A DNA stretch of 33,218 bases from an uncultured Porphyromonas sp. (GCF_915070105.1 NZ_CAJZFJ010000021.1:1-33218), one strand, 5' to 3'. Positions 1 through 8,521 are shown, counted from the stretch's first letter. The notes: generated by a model not told the origin, from the sequence alone. Translations and numbers: made by a program.

Positions 1-17
1 AAGTCGAGGACAAATAA
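1..17 (+). CDS. Possible 3' end of an upstream gene (partial)
   Basis: A frame enters from the left edge and reads V-E-D-K-stop, with the TAA at 15-17. It lies just before a strong terminator hairpin that starts at 23, so a gene ending here is plausible. Five codons say nothing about function, and another frame cannot be excluded. Confidence 0.3.
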
Positions 18-22
18 AGTTC

Positions 23-61
23 GCCCTCGTCGCCTTACCTAGGTGACGAGGGCATTTTTTT
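23..61 (+). terminator. Intrinsic terminator of the upstream gene
   Basis: GCCCTCGTC (23-31) pairs with GACGAGGGC (45-53), and an inner CCT/AGG extends the stem. A run of T follows at 55-61. This is a classical rho-independent terminator. The hairpin is nearly identical to the one at 23121-23159. Confidence 0.85.
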
Positions 62-80
62 GTTGGGGCATCTCCTCGTC

Positions 81-400
81 CTCGGTCTCTTCGCCACATT
101 CCACTTGGTATACCCGTTGCCTCCTTACTCGGTATACCCGTCTCTCGCCCTCGGTCTCTTCGCCACATTCCACTCAGTATCCCCTTTGCCTCTTGCTCGG
201 TATACTCGTCTCTCGTGTTCGGTTTCCTCGTCACACCCCACTCGGTATACCCTTTGCCTCCTGCTCGGTATACTCGTCTCTCGTGTTCGGTTTCCTCGTT
301 ATACCCCACTCGGTATACCCTTTGCCTCCTCACTCGGTATCCCCGTCCCTCACCCTCGGCCTCTTCACCACATCCCACTCGGTATGCCCCTCACCCTCCC
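81..400. repeat. 68-bp tandem repeat array, about 4.5 copies
   Basis: The phrase CTCGGTATAC or a close variant recurs at 128, 196, 264 and 333. A second offset series occurs at 104, 173, 241, 309 and 378. Both series show a period of 68-69 bp. The units centred on 196 and 264 are almost identical and the outer units have diverged, as expected of a minisatellite that expands by slippage or recombination. Each unit contains GGTATACC palindromes or decayed versions, so every unit holds two possible symmetric sites. The top strand is strongly pyrimidine-rich. Open frames run through it, but their proteins are simply the repeat translated and are not believed. Confidence 0.85.
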
Positions 401-570
401 TATATGTGCCTGTCATGCTCGTACGTGTACATGCTGAAGCAGTCTCCCCGGCGAGATGGTGGCTGAGCTAAGGTTAGCTATTTTGCACCTCCTTCCCTAG
501 GGCAGATCCATGAATTCGCTGGAGGGTAAGCACGAAGTCGCCGAGGGGTATAGACCGAATGCAGAAGTAG

Positions 571-725
571 CTGTACCCTAGATGTATGCTTAGCGGACAT
601 ATCCCTATTACCTAGGAGGGAAAAGTATACACGCGTGTATACAATAGTGTACACGCGTGTACACTATTGTGTACCCACGTGTACACAACAGCGATCTAAG
701 TATCTCCTCTGTGGGCCTCTCGCAT
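571..725. repeat. Dispersed 155-bp repeat, copy 1, with three phased palindromes
   Basis: This segment aligns along its length with 8522-8675. Shared blocks are CTGTAC at the left end, GGACAT/AGACAT, CTAGGAGGG, the palindrome triplet, and a right flank with GTATCTCCTCTGTGGGCCTC or a variant. The triplet consists of an 18-bp perfect palindrome at 625-642 (GTATACACGCGTGTATAC), a 26-bp perfect palindrome at 643-668, and an imperfect one at 669-686. Their centres are at 633.5, 655.5 and 677.5, exactly 22 bp apart. No transposase is present. The form recalls small non-autonomous elements built from 22-23-bp tandem bricks that I recall being reported in Porphyromonas gingivalis, but kinship is not shown. 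Confidence 0.8.
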
Positions 726-1104
726 GGTCGTCCCTTGAGCCTAGTGTCCAAGCGCTCTCAGGGTGAGCGAGGGCGCTCTAGGGGAAGAACTCATGCCTCA
801 GTAGAGCCCAGGAAAGTAGAGTGCGGGCGAAGGGTACACACAGAGACCCTCTCCCACCTCTCCATCCCTAGGTATTCCCCTAGATACTCTATACGAATGG
901 TATAAAGATTATTCTTATCTTTGCTGGTGCTGAAAGGCGATATGTGCATAGCAGGGGCACACCCTCTATCCCCCCTAATGACTTAACTAGGATCGGGGAG
1001 GCATGAGGAGCCACCCACTGTGTGCAGGTGCTATAGGCCAGAGGGGAACCGAGAGGTTGTCCTCAACACTCGACTTAAGTAAGTATTAAACACAAACCCA
1101 GAAC
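726..1104 (+). other. Gene-less stretch and long 5' leader before the pseudouridine synthase gene
   Basis: I see no convincing gene here. The open frame at 657-905 runs out of the palindromic repeat and has no family resemblance. A TAnnTTTG promoter box lies at 916-923, which would leave a 5' leader of about 175 nt. The leader holds several short self-complementary stretches, for example CACC...GGTG around 1014-1032, but no terminator-like hairpin with a T-run. It could be a plain leader or a weakly structured regulatory RNA. Confidence 0.4.
916..923 (+). promoter_or_regulatory. Putative -7 box TATCTTTG
   Basis: This matches the Bacteroidota sigma-ABfr -7 consensus TAnnTTTG exactly. No clear -33 TTTG is seen at the expected 19-23 bp upstream. 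It is the best promoter candidate for the gene starting at 1105. Confidence 0.45.
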
Positions 1105-2337
1105 ATGGCAGAAGACAAAGACTTTCTTCCTCGACCAGAGCAGAATTCGGAGGATATGGCCGTCCGTCGTGTACGCACTCGTCGCATCCCCACCGCTTCT
1201 ACTGAAGGGACACAAGCTACTTCGCATGGCTCGACGGCTCATCCACGCCGTAAGCGTGTCTATATCGTCTCTGACGACCCAGCTCCAAATCCTAGCTACA
1301 GCACCCCTCGGAGTCCACGGTCCGAACATGCCTACGACAGCCACAGCTCATCTAACTATCGTGGACACACCCCCTCGAGTGAACGCTCACAGTACGACGA
1401 ACGCTACCAAGCCGAGCGTACGAGTGGCAACTACGGCCATCAGTACAACCGCTCCGAAAGGCCTCGCTCGAACCAAGGTGGCAACCCATATTCTGGCCCG
1501 AAGAAGGGTAGGAAGCCCATTAAGGGAGCCCCAAACAAGAAGGGTAAGGGTGGAGGCAAGAAGCCTCGTGCCTTCGTCCCACCACCTCCTGTTAAGTACG
1601 AGGAGGTAGTAGATCCATCACAGGATCTACGTCTCAATAAGTTCCTTGCCAATGCAGGGGTTTGCTCTCGCCGTGAGGCCGACCTACTCATCGCAGCTGG
1701 TGAAATCACCGTCAATGGACAGGTCGTCACAGAGCTTGGCTCCCGTGTGACACGGCTTGATGAAGTCGTCTACAAGGGTCAGCGTGTCTCCTGCCAGAGC
1801 AAGATCTATATCTTACTCAACAAGCCCAAGAACTGCGTCACGACCTCCGACGACCCCGAGTGCCGTAGGACCGTGATGGACCTCGTCAAGGGTGCTTGTG
1901 AGGAGCGTATTTACCCCGTCGGTCGCCTAGACCGTAATACCACTGGGGTCATCCTCATCACCAACGATGGAGACCTCTCCAGTAAGCTTACTCATCCCTC
2001 CTACATGAAGAAGAAGATCTATCATGTATGGCTCGACAAGCCCGTAGCTATCGAGGATATGCAACGTATCGCCGAGGGCATAGAGCTGGAGGATGGGGAG
2101 ATCCATGCCGATGCGATCAGCTACGTCAGCGAGGAGGATCTGAGCCAGGTGGGTATCGAGATCCACTCTGGGCGTAATCGTATCGTCCGCCGTATCTTCG
2201 AGCACCTCGGCTACCATGTCCACAAGCTGGACCGTGTGTACTTCGCCGGGCTCACGAAGAAGAACCTCGGGCGGGGTCGCTGGCGCTACCTCACCGAGCA
2301 GGAGGTGAACAACCTACGTATGGGCGCCTTCGAATAG
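1105..2337 (+). CDS. rRNA pseudouridine synthase, RluB/RsuA family, with long basic N-terminal extension
   Basis: The 410-residue protein has two parts. Residues 1-170 are low-complexity and rich in S, R, G, K and P, ending in a GK-rich tract around 131-155. Residues 173-220 form an S4 RNA-binding domain (LNKFLANAGVCSRREAD). The catalytic domain follows, with the signature VGRLDRNTTG at 272-281; D276 is the expected catalytic aspartate that isomerises uridine in rRNA. The RsuA/RluB/RluE/RluF family normally runs 230-300 residues, so the extra length is the tail, which probably binds RNA non-specifically. Which rRNA position is modified cannot be told; RluB (23S) is the nearest guess. The ATG at 1105 is the first in frame and follows an A-rich leader. 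asnS starts 30 bp downstream, so the two may be co-transcribed. Confidence 0.88.
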   Translation: MAEDKDFLPRPEQNSEDMAVRRVRTRRIPTASTEGTQATSHGSTAHPRRKRVYIVSDDPAPNPSYSTPRSPRSEHAYDSHSSSNYRGHTPSSERSQYDERYQAERTSGNYGHQYNRSERPRSNQGGNPYSGPKKGRKPIKGAPNKKGKGGGKKPRAFVPPPPVKYEEVVDPSQDLRLNKFLANAGVCSRREADLLIAAGEITVNGQVVTELGSRVTRLDEVVYKGQRVSCQSKIYILLNKPKNCVTTSDDPECRRTVMDLVKGACEERIYPVGRLDRNTTGVILITNDGDLSSKLTHPSYMKKKIYHVWLDKPVAIEDMQRIAEGIELEDGEIHADAISYVSEEDLSQVGIEIHSGRNRIVRRIFEHLGYHVHKLDRVYFAGLTKKNLGRGRWRYLTEQEVNNLRMGAFE

Positions 2338-2367
2338 TCACTACATATATATACTAAGTTTGTATCT

Positions 2368-3765
2368 ATGAAACGAACAAGAATCATCGAGCTACTCCGT
2401 GGTGAACTCATCGGACAGACCGTAAACGTAAAGGGCTGGGTACGTACCCGCCGAGGTAACAAGGCTGTTAGCTTCATCGCACTCAATGATGGCTCGGTCA
2501 TTCATAACATACAGATCGTCGCAGACCTAGAGAAGTTTGATTCCGATCTCCTAGCTAAGATCACCACAGGTGCAAGCCTGAGTGTCGTAGGGGAGTTGGT
2601 CGCCTCTCAGGGGCAGGGACAGTCGGTAGAGATCCAGGCACACGAGATCGAGGTGCTCGGTACGGCTGATCCTGCGACCTACCCGCTACAGAAGAAGGGA
2701 CACTCGCTGGAGTTCCTACGTGAGATCGCACACCTACGTCCTCGCACGAATACCTTCGGGGCGGTCTATCGTATGCGCCACCACATGGCGATGGCGATCC
2801 ACACTTTCTTCCATGAGCGTGGTTACTTCTACGTGCATACACCCCTCATCACAGCTAGTGATGCAGAGGGTGCAGGCCAGATGTTCCAGGTCACGACACT
2901 CGACCTAGACAACCTCCCTCGTACGGAGGATGGTGCGATAGACTACCGTGAGGACTTCTTCGCACGTCATACCTCCCTCACGGTCTCCGGTCAGCTGGAG
3001 GGTGAGATGGCTGCTCTAGCCTTAGGTGGGATCTACACGTTTGGGCCTACCTTCCGTGCAGAGAACTCCAATACGCCTCGTCACCTAGCTGAGTTCTGGA
3101 TGATCGAGCCAGAGGTGGCCTTCCTCGAGATCGAGGAGAATATGGACCTCGCAGAGGAATTCATCAAGTACTGCGTGCAGTGGGCACTGGATCATTGCCT
3201 AGAGGACTTGACGTTCCTCGCCGAGCACTTCGATGCAGAGCTCATTGATCGCCTACACTTCGTGCTAGAGAAGCCCTTCAAGCGTATGACCTATACGGAG
3301 GGGATCGAGATCCTCGAGGCTGCGGTGAAGGCTGGGCGCAAGTTCGAGTTCCCCATCTATTGGGGGGCAGACCTTGCCAGCGAGCATGAGCGTTACCTCG
3401 TTGAGGAGCACTTCCAGCGTCCAGTCATCGTGACGGACTACCCGAAGGAGATCAAGAGCTTCTACATGAAGCTCAACGACGATGGTCGTACCGTCCGTGG
3501 TATGGATGTCCTCTTCCCCAAGATCGGGGAGATCATCGGTGGTTCGGAGCGTGAAGCTGACCTCGAGAAGCTCACCAAGCGTGCTCAGGAGATGGGTGTC
3601 CCCGAGAAGGACATCTGGTGGTATCTGGACTCTCGTCGCTATGGGACAGCTCCTCACTCGGGCTTTGGACTCGGCTTCGAGCGTCTACTACTATTTGTCA
3701 CGGGTATGACCAACATACGTGACGTGATTCCCTTCCCACGTACGCCACGTAACGCAGAGTTTTAG
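2368..3765 (+). CDS. asnS: Asparaginyl-tRNA synthetase
   Basis: This cytoplasmic class IIb aminoacyl-tRNA synthetase charges tRNA-Asn with asparagine using ATP. At 465 residues it has the normal length. The N-terminal OB-fold anticodon-binding domain covers roughly residues 1-100 (VKGWVRTRRGNKAVSFIALN). Class II motif 2 lies at about 229-252 (FRAENSNTPRHLAEFWMIEP), and motif 3 with GFGLGFERLL is at about 432-442, followed by the typical IRDVIPFPRTP end. The short 100-residue N-terminus and this ending favour AsnRS over the longer bacterial AspRS. It lies 30 bp after the pseudouridine synthase gene and a strong terminator follows it. Confidence 0.96.
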   Translation: MKRTRIIELLRGELIGQTVNVKGWVRTRRGNKAVSFIALNDGSVIHNIQIVADLEKFDSDLLAKITTGASLSVVGELVASQGQGQSVEIQAHEIEVLGTADPATYPLQKKGHSLEFLREIAHLRPRTNTFGAVYRMRHHMAMAIHTFFHERGYFYVHTPLITASDAEGAGQMFQVTTLDLDNLPRTEDGAIDYREDFFARHTSLTVSGQLEGEMAALALGGIYTFGPTFRAENSNTPRHLAEFWMIEPEVAFLEIEENMDLAEEFIKYCVQWALDHCLEDLTFLAEHFDAELIDRLHFVLEKPFKRMTYTEGIEILEAAVKAGRKFEFPIYWGADLASEHERYLVEEHFQRPVIVTDYPKEIKSFYMKLNDDGRTVRGMDVLFPKIGEIIGGSEREADLEKLTKRAQEMGVPEKDIWWYLDSRRYGTAPHSGFGLGFERLLLFVTGMTNIRDVIPFPRTPRNAEF

Positions 3766-3804
3766 TCTGAGATAGTCTTAGACTATACACTCATAGTGAG
3801 TATA

Positions 3805-3849
3805 TAAGCCCTCGGTGATCCAGTGATCACCGAGGGCTTACTTTTCTTT
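3805..3849 (+). terminator. Terminator after asnS
   Basis: A perfect 16-bp stem (3805-3820 with 3825-3840) closes on the tetraloop CAGT and is followed by CTTTTCTTT. It ends the pseudouridine synthase-asnS transcript. Confidence 0.9.
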
Positions 3850-3994
3850 AGGTGTTAGGGTCGGGAGGGCTATCTCTGGAGCGGCTATATGGGTGCTATC
3901 CAATCGGAGAAATGGTGGTCTTGGTGCAGCTAGTTCCTAGAAGAGCTTAGGCAAAGGATGACGTATACCTCGTACTATACTATTAAATAATGGA

Positions 3995-4032
3995 CAAGGT
4001 GGTCATCTCCGAATAAGGAGATGACCACCTTG
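3995..4032 (-). terminator. Probable terminator of the uvrA-SWIM transcript
   Basis: A perfect 16-bp inverted repeat (3995-4010 with 4017-4032, 6-nt loop) sits 41 bp past the stop of the - strand gene. On the - strand it is followed by an AT-rich stretch (CCATTATTTAATAG) rather than a clean T-run. Stem strength and position support termination. Confidence 0.7.
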
Positions 4033-4073
4033 CCATTAGGGTGTATATCCCTTATTGTATAAGGGGATGGAGG

Positions 4074-5480
4074 CTACTTATCTACCTGTAGCAAGGATAG
4101 GATCTGAGTGCGTAGTAGGAGGGTAGCATCGGGATCCTCAAGTACATCGGAGAGGAGCCCGAGGAGTCTATTGACCTTGTTCTCGGGCGTATGCTCATCA
4201 TTAACGGGTAGGATACGTATCGCCTGCTCATCGCCACTGGTTGGCAGTGCCTTGGCCAAGTGTATGCGCTGGGTGGCGAAGAAGGTGAAGGGCTTCATCT
4301 CGGCAGGTAGACGCTCGGCATCCTCTGCTAGAGGGAAGAGTGGACGATAAGCATGGATGAACTTGTAGAATGGGCCGATGACAAAGGGATTGATATGCTG
4401 TAGGATCGAAGAGAGCTGTACTGGCGTCAGGTGTTCCAGTGTCTCGACGTGCATATAGAGGTGCTTCACCTCGAGCTTCTTCAGAGCTAGGGAGACAGGG
4501 TTCTTCCATTCCTTGAGGCAGTCTGCATCATTGACATAGACGAAGGAGGCACGAGTGCCCTGAGGAATTTGGATCTTGACAAACTGCTCCTGCGACATCA
4601 CCTGTACGGGGAGGTGGACATACTCGCTGTACTGGAATAGGATGGCTTGCCAAACGAGGACATCTGTCTCATTCCCTACGATGATGTAGCCCTTCTCACG
4701 CTGCTCCTCACCCTGATAAACCTCCTCTACGAGGCGGGCGATGAGATGCATATAGAAGGGGTGCTTGAGCCCCACGATGAAGCCAAAGCCCTGAAAGCAG
4801 AGATCATAGAGTAGTCGCTCGACGACCTCAAAGGGCTCGACCAGCGTATGCTTATTCCACGGGATCGCCTCCTCGGGATAGGTGGCCTTGAGCTCTGCTC
4901 GCCACTGCTGCTCCCTGAGACACTCTAGGACAAACTCATGGACATCGTCATAGCAACGGAAGGTGGATGAGATCGCCTGAGCCTGCCTGCATATATGGTC
5001 TAGGTGTACATACTGCTCTAGGGGAAGGATCCCATCCTCGTCGAAGTACTGATAGAGTAGACGCTGGTACTCGGCCTGATAGGCTGTACCGATACGTACA
5101 CGGATGCTACGCCCTCCCTTGTAGCTGACATAGATAGATGTATATTCAGCTGAGTAGCTGAGACCTGCCCAAGGGTATCCTGGTACATGATCCTGGAGGT
5201 GGAGGGTGACGGCCTCCAGGTGCTTACAGGTGCCTAGCCCGTTGGTACGGAAGTCTAGGCAGGAGCAGAAGTTGCGATCACTCTGCACCCCACGAAAGGC
5301 TACCTTGTAGCGTCCTGTAGCGCTACTGACAAGATAATCCCCCCAGATGCGGTTCTTATCCAAGTGTTCGACTTGGAAGTTGCTCTCTCGAGCATTCTCA
5401 CGGCGAAGAGCCACCTGCCACTCTTCGACCGTCATATGCTCTGGGCAGATCTTGTTTGATAGTCGATTACCTAATTTCAT
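4074..5480 (-). CDS. SWIM zinc-finger protein, probably a degenerate SNF2-type helicase
   Basis: The 468-residue protein has a SWIM zinc finger at C72-x-C74-x10-C85-x-H87, a domain that binds nucleic acid or protein. Upstream residues (VEEWQVALRRENARE, DYLVSS, GRYKVAFRG) resemble, from memory, the N-terminus of large Bacteroidota SNF2 helicases that begin with a SWIM domain. The later part also follows SNF2 lobe 1: WKNPVSLALKKL at 325-336 and LQHINPFVIGPFYKFIHAYR at 360-379 look like the segments after the DEAH box and around motif III. However, there is no Walker A GKT, no DEAH/DEGH, and the second RecA lobe is absent. The likely Walker A region (about 225-252) is filled by non-matching residues. 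It would then be an ATPase-dead relic kept as a full open frame. It starts 37 bp after uvrA on the same strand and is probably co-transcribed. The family link is inferred by eye. Confidence 0.65.
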   Translation of the reverse strand: MKLGNRLSNKICPEHMTVEEWQVALRRENARESNFQVEHLDKNRIWGDYLVSSATGRYKVAFRGVQSDRNFCSCLDFRTNGLGTCKHLEAVTLHLQDHVPGYPWAGLSYSAEYTSIYVSYKGGRSIRVRIGTAYQAEYQRLLYQYFDEDGILPLEQYVHLDHICRQAQAISSTFRCYDDVHEFVLECLREQQWRAELKATYPEEAIPWNKHTLVEPFEVVERLLYDLCFQGFGFIVGLKHPFYMHLIARLVEEVYQGEEQREKGYIIVGNETDVLVWQAILFQYSEYVHLPVQVMSQEQFVKIQIPQGTRASFVYVNDADCLKEWKNPVSLALKKLEVKHLYMHVETLEHLTPVQLSSILQHINPFVIGPFYKFIHAYRPLFPLAEDAERLPAEMKPFTFFATQRIHLAKALPTSGDEQAIRILPVNDEHTPENKVNRLLGLLSDVLEDPDATLLLRTQILSLLQVDK

Positions 5481-5517
5481 TTGCGTGTTGGTGTTTGTAG
5501 TGTATGTAGTGTGTGGG

Positions 5518-8376
5518 TTATCGTTGTTGTTGTCTCCTGGCGGTTAGCTTGGTCGGTGGTGTGAGCTCCTCCTTGAGGAATGGAGCGGTAGGACTATCCT
5601 GGACGTGTACTAGTCCCTCTGGCGTCCCTTCGTAGAGGAGCCTGCCCCCCTTCTTGCCACCGTCGGGTCCGATCTCAATGATGTAGTCTGCGCTCTTGAG
5701 TACATCTAGGTTGTGCTCTATGATGATGACGGTGTTTCCCCGATCGACGAGACGATTGAGGATGCCGAGCAGGACACGTATGTCCTCGAAGTGTAGCCCT
5801 GTGGTAGGCTCATCGAGGATATAGACGGTCTTGCCTGTGTCTCGCTTGGCAAGCTCGGAGGCGAGCTTGATGCGCTGGCTTTCACCACCAGAGAGGGTCG
5901 TGGAGGACTGACCTAGCTTAATATATCCTAGGCCTACCTCCTGCAGCACTTGTAGTTTCTTGAGGATGTGTGGGACGTTGGCGAAGAACTCTACGGCCAT
6001 GTTGATCGTCATATCGAGGACGTCTGCGATGGACTTACCCTTGAAGCGCACCTCGAGGGTCTCTCTATTGTAGCGACGGCCGTGACAGACTTCGCAGGGG
6101 GCAAGTACGTCGGGCAGGAAGTTCATAGCGATGGTCTTGTATCCATTGCCAGAGCAAGTCTCACAGCGTCCTCCCGATACATTGAAGGAGAAGCGCCCAG
6201 GCTTGTAGCCACGCATTTTGCTCTCGGGTAGCCCGACGAATAGGTTGCGGATGTCGGTGAATACTCCCGTGTAGGTCGCAGGGTTGCTCCTAGGGGTACG
6301 TCCGATGGGGGACTGGTCTACGGCTACGACCTTGTCTATGAGGTCGAGCCCTTCGATCTCTTGGTAGGGTAGTGGTTCCTTCAGCGAGGCATAGAGGTGC
6401 TGGCTCAGGATCGGGTAGAGGGTCTCGTTGATCAGAGTACTCTTCCCGCTACCCGAGACACCAGCGACACAGATGAGTGTACCTAGGGGGAAGGACACGT
6501 CGATCCCCTTGAGGTTATTCCCCTGAGTACCTCTGAGGCGGAGGACACGATCGGAGAGGGGGCGCCGAGCAGTGGGTACCTCTATCTGCTGCTCACCGCT
6601 GATATAGCGAGAGGTGAGTGTGCCTGCCTGCATCATCTCGTTCGGTGTGCCAGCAAAGACGACTTGACCGCCGAGTCGTCCTGCCTTGGGGCCTAGGTCG
6701 ATGATGTGGTCAGCCTGCAGCATCATGTCCTTGTCATGCTCTACTACGATCACGGTATTGCCTAGGTCGCGGAGCTTCTGCAGGGAGTGGATGAGCCGTA
6801 GGTTGTCTCGCTGGTGGAGGCCGATACTAGGCTCGTCTAGGATATAGAGTACCTCTACGAGCTGGGTACCGATCTGGGTGGCTAGGCGGATACGCTGGCT
6901 CTCTCCCCCGGAGAGCGAGGCGGACATACGGTTCATGGATAGGTAGCCCAGCCCGACATCTAGGAGGAAGGAGAGGCGGGTGCGTATCTCCTTGAGTATC
7001 TCGGAGGCGATGATCTGCTGCTGGGGACTGAGCTCGTGCTCGACCTGCTCGACCCACTGCATCAGCTGGGTGAGTTCCATAGAGGCGACCTCACCGATGT
7101 TCTTGCCTGCGATGAGGTAGTGTAGAGCCTCTTTATTCAGTCGCCAGCCTGAGCATTCGGGGCAGACCTGAGGCTTGGTGAACTGCAGGAGCCAACGCTG
7201 GCTCTGCTCACTGTCCTCCTCTTGGTCCTGACTACTCATTAGGTAAGCCCCCAGGCCATCGTAGGAGAGGGGGATACCACGTAGGTCGGGGAATCGCTCG
7301 TCCGTGAGGGTGATGTCCTCCTCACTGCCCTCGAGGATCTCCTTGATGAGGTCCTCGGGGAGGCTCTTGATGGGATCCTTGATGGATACTTCATACTTGG
7401 CACACAGAGCCTCGATCTGTGCGAAGACGAGCTGACGGCGGTACTTCCCTAGTGGAAGTATTCCCCCTTGGTAGATGCTCTTGCTCTTATCAGGGACGAT
7501 GCTCTCGAGGTCGATGACACGTACCTCGCCGAGGCCTTTGCATCGTGGGCAGCTACCGTTGGGGGAGTTGAAGGAGAAGTTGTGTGGAGCGGGTTCGCCA
7601 TAGGATAGCCCCGTCTCGGGATCCATGAGGTGGCGGCTGAAGTAGGAGATGTCGCCCGTCTCCAGCTCCTGGAGCATCATCACACCATCGCCCTCCTTGA
7701 GGGTGAGGCGTAGACTGGTCATCAGACGCTCGCGGTTCTTCTCCGAGATGGTGAGCTTGTCGGTCTGTACCTCTACGCTGTGGAGCTTGTAGCGGTCTAG
7801 CTTCATCCCGTAGGTGATCTCTCTGAGCTCACCATCGACACGGACGTTGAGGAAGCTCTTCTTGCGTAGCTGCTCGAAGAGCTCCTTGTAGTGCCCCTTA
7901 CGTTGCTTGACGACGGGGGCTAGTAGCAGGACTTTCTTCCCCGAGAAGCGAGCTAGGAGTAGCTCGAGGATTTGCTCCTCGGTGTAGCGCACCATCGGCG
8001 CACCTGTCAGGTAGGACACAGCCTGACCTGCACGGGCATAGAGTAGGCGGAAGAAGTCGTAGATCTCGGTCACCGTCCCCACTGTGGAGCGGGGATTCTT
8101 GTTGGTGGTCTTCTGCTCGATCGAGATCACAGGGCCTAGTCCATCTATCTGCTCCACGTCAGGACGCTCCATCCCCCCGCCTAGGAAGCCACGGGCATAC
8201 GAGCTGAATGTCTCGATATACCTCCGCTGGCCCTCGGCGTAGATTGTGTCGAAGGCGAGCGAAGACTTCCCGCTACCACTCAGTCCAGTAAAGACGGTCA
8301 GGGAATACCTCGGTATATGGGCGTCTACGTTCTTCAGATTGTGCACTCGGGCACCCTTGATCTCTAAGTCTTGCAT
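5518..8376 (-). CDS. uvrA: Excinuclease ABC subunit A
   Basis: UvrA is the damage-sensing ATPase of nucleotide excision repair; it loads UvrB on lesions. The 952-residue protein carries both ABC modules: Walker A GLSGSGKSS at 31-39 and GVSGSGKST at 639-647, and signatures LSGGESQRIRL near 488 and LSGGESQRIKL near 828. Each is followed by a Walker B with ILDEPSIGLH or ILDEPTTGLH. Zinc module 1 is C276-x2-C279 with C405-x2-C408, and the C-terminal zinc finger is C738-x2-C741-x19-C761-x2-C764, which is needed for DNA damage recognition in the family. Length is close to the roughly 940 residues of E. coli UvrA. All key residues are present. It is the first gene of a - strand unit with the SWIM protein and has a TAnnTTTG box 32 bp before the ATG. 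Confidence 0.97.
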   Translation of the reverse strand: MQDLEIKGARVHNLKNVDAHIPRYSLTVFTGLSGSGKSSLAFDTIYAEGQRRYIETFSSYARGFLGGGMERPDVEQIDGLGPVISIEQKTTNKNPRSTVGTVTEIYDFFRLLYARAGQAVSYLTGAPMVRYTEEQILELLLARFSGKKVLLLAPVVKQRKGHYKELFEQLRKKSFLNVRVDGELREITYGMKLDRYKLHSVEVQTDKLTISEKNRERLMTSLRLTLKEGDGVMMLQELETGDISYFSRHLMDPETGLSYGEPAPHNFSFNSPNGSCPRCKGLGEVRVIDLESIVPDKSKSIYQGGILPLGKYRRQLVFAQIEALCAKYEVSIKDPIKSLPEDLIKEILEGSEEDITLTDERFPDLRGIPLSYDGLGAYLMSSQDQEEDSEQSQRWLLQFTKPQVCPECSGWRLNKEALHYLIAGKNIGEVASMELTQLMQWVEQVEHELSPQQQIIASEILKEIRTRLSFLLDVGLGYLSMNRMSASLSGGESQRIRLATQIGTQLVEVLYILDEPSIGLHQRDNLRLIHSLQKLRDLGNTVIVVEHDKDMMLQADHIIDLGPKAGRLGGQVVFAGTPNEMMQAGTLTSRYISGEQQIEVPTARRPLSDRVLRLRGTQGNNLKGIDVSFPLGTLICVAGVSGSGKSTLINETLYPILSQHLYASLKEPLPYQEIEGLDLIDKVVAVDQSPIGRTPRSNPATYTGVFTDIRNLFVGLPESKMRGYKPGRFSFNVSGGRCETCSGNGYKTIAMNFLPDVLAPCEVCHGRRYNRETLEVRFKGKSIADVLDMTINMAVEFFANVPHILKKLQVLQEVGLGYIKLGQSSTTLSGGESQRIKLASELAKRDTGKTVYILDEPTTGLHFEDIRVLLGILNRLVDRGNTVIIIEHNLDVLKSADYIIEIGPDGGKKGGRLLYEGTPEGLVHVQDSPTAPFLKEELTPPTKLTARRQQQR

Positions 8377-8408
8377 CTAGCTTGCCAAAATATAAAGCAT
8401 AGTACATA

Positions 8409-8416
8409 CAAAAATA
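8409..8416 (-). promoter_or_regulatory. Putative -7 box TATTTTTG for uvrA
   Basis: Read on the - strand this is TATTTTTG, an exact TAnnTTTG match. It lies 32 bp before the uvrA ATG, giving a short leader of about 25 nt. No obvious LexA-type box was recognised nearby. Confidence 0.55.
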
Positions 8417-8521
8417 CGAATAAAAGCCCATCCTGCGCCTATCTTAGGTAGGGCTGAGGCATGAGGTCACTAGTGACTGAGGGCAAAGAGCTCGAGGAGC
8501 ATAGCCCGCAGATAGCGACAT

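Noticed and set aside
43..471. Open frames of 83-142 codons in the 68-bp repeat array
   Set aside because: All frames are just the repeat translated, with no start context or family resemblance; repetitive DNA with few stops explains them.
571..725. CRISPR array interpretation of the 22-bp phased repeats
   Set aside because: Units are adjacent palindromes with no unique spacers of 25-40 bp and no cas genes nearby.
657..905. 82-codon frame after the palindrome triplet
   Set aside because: It starts inside the palindromic repeat and the residues look like non-coding translation.
4074..5480. Active SNF2 helicase
   Set aside because: No Walker A, no DEAH and no second RecA lobe can be found in the 468 residues.
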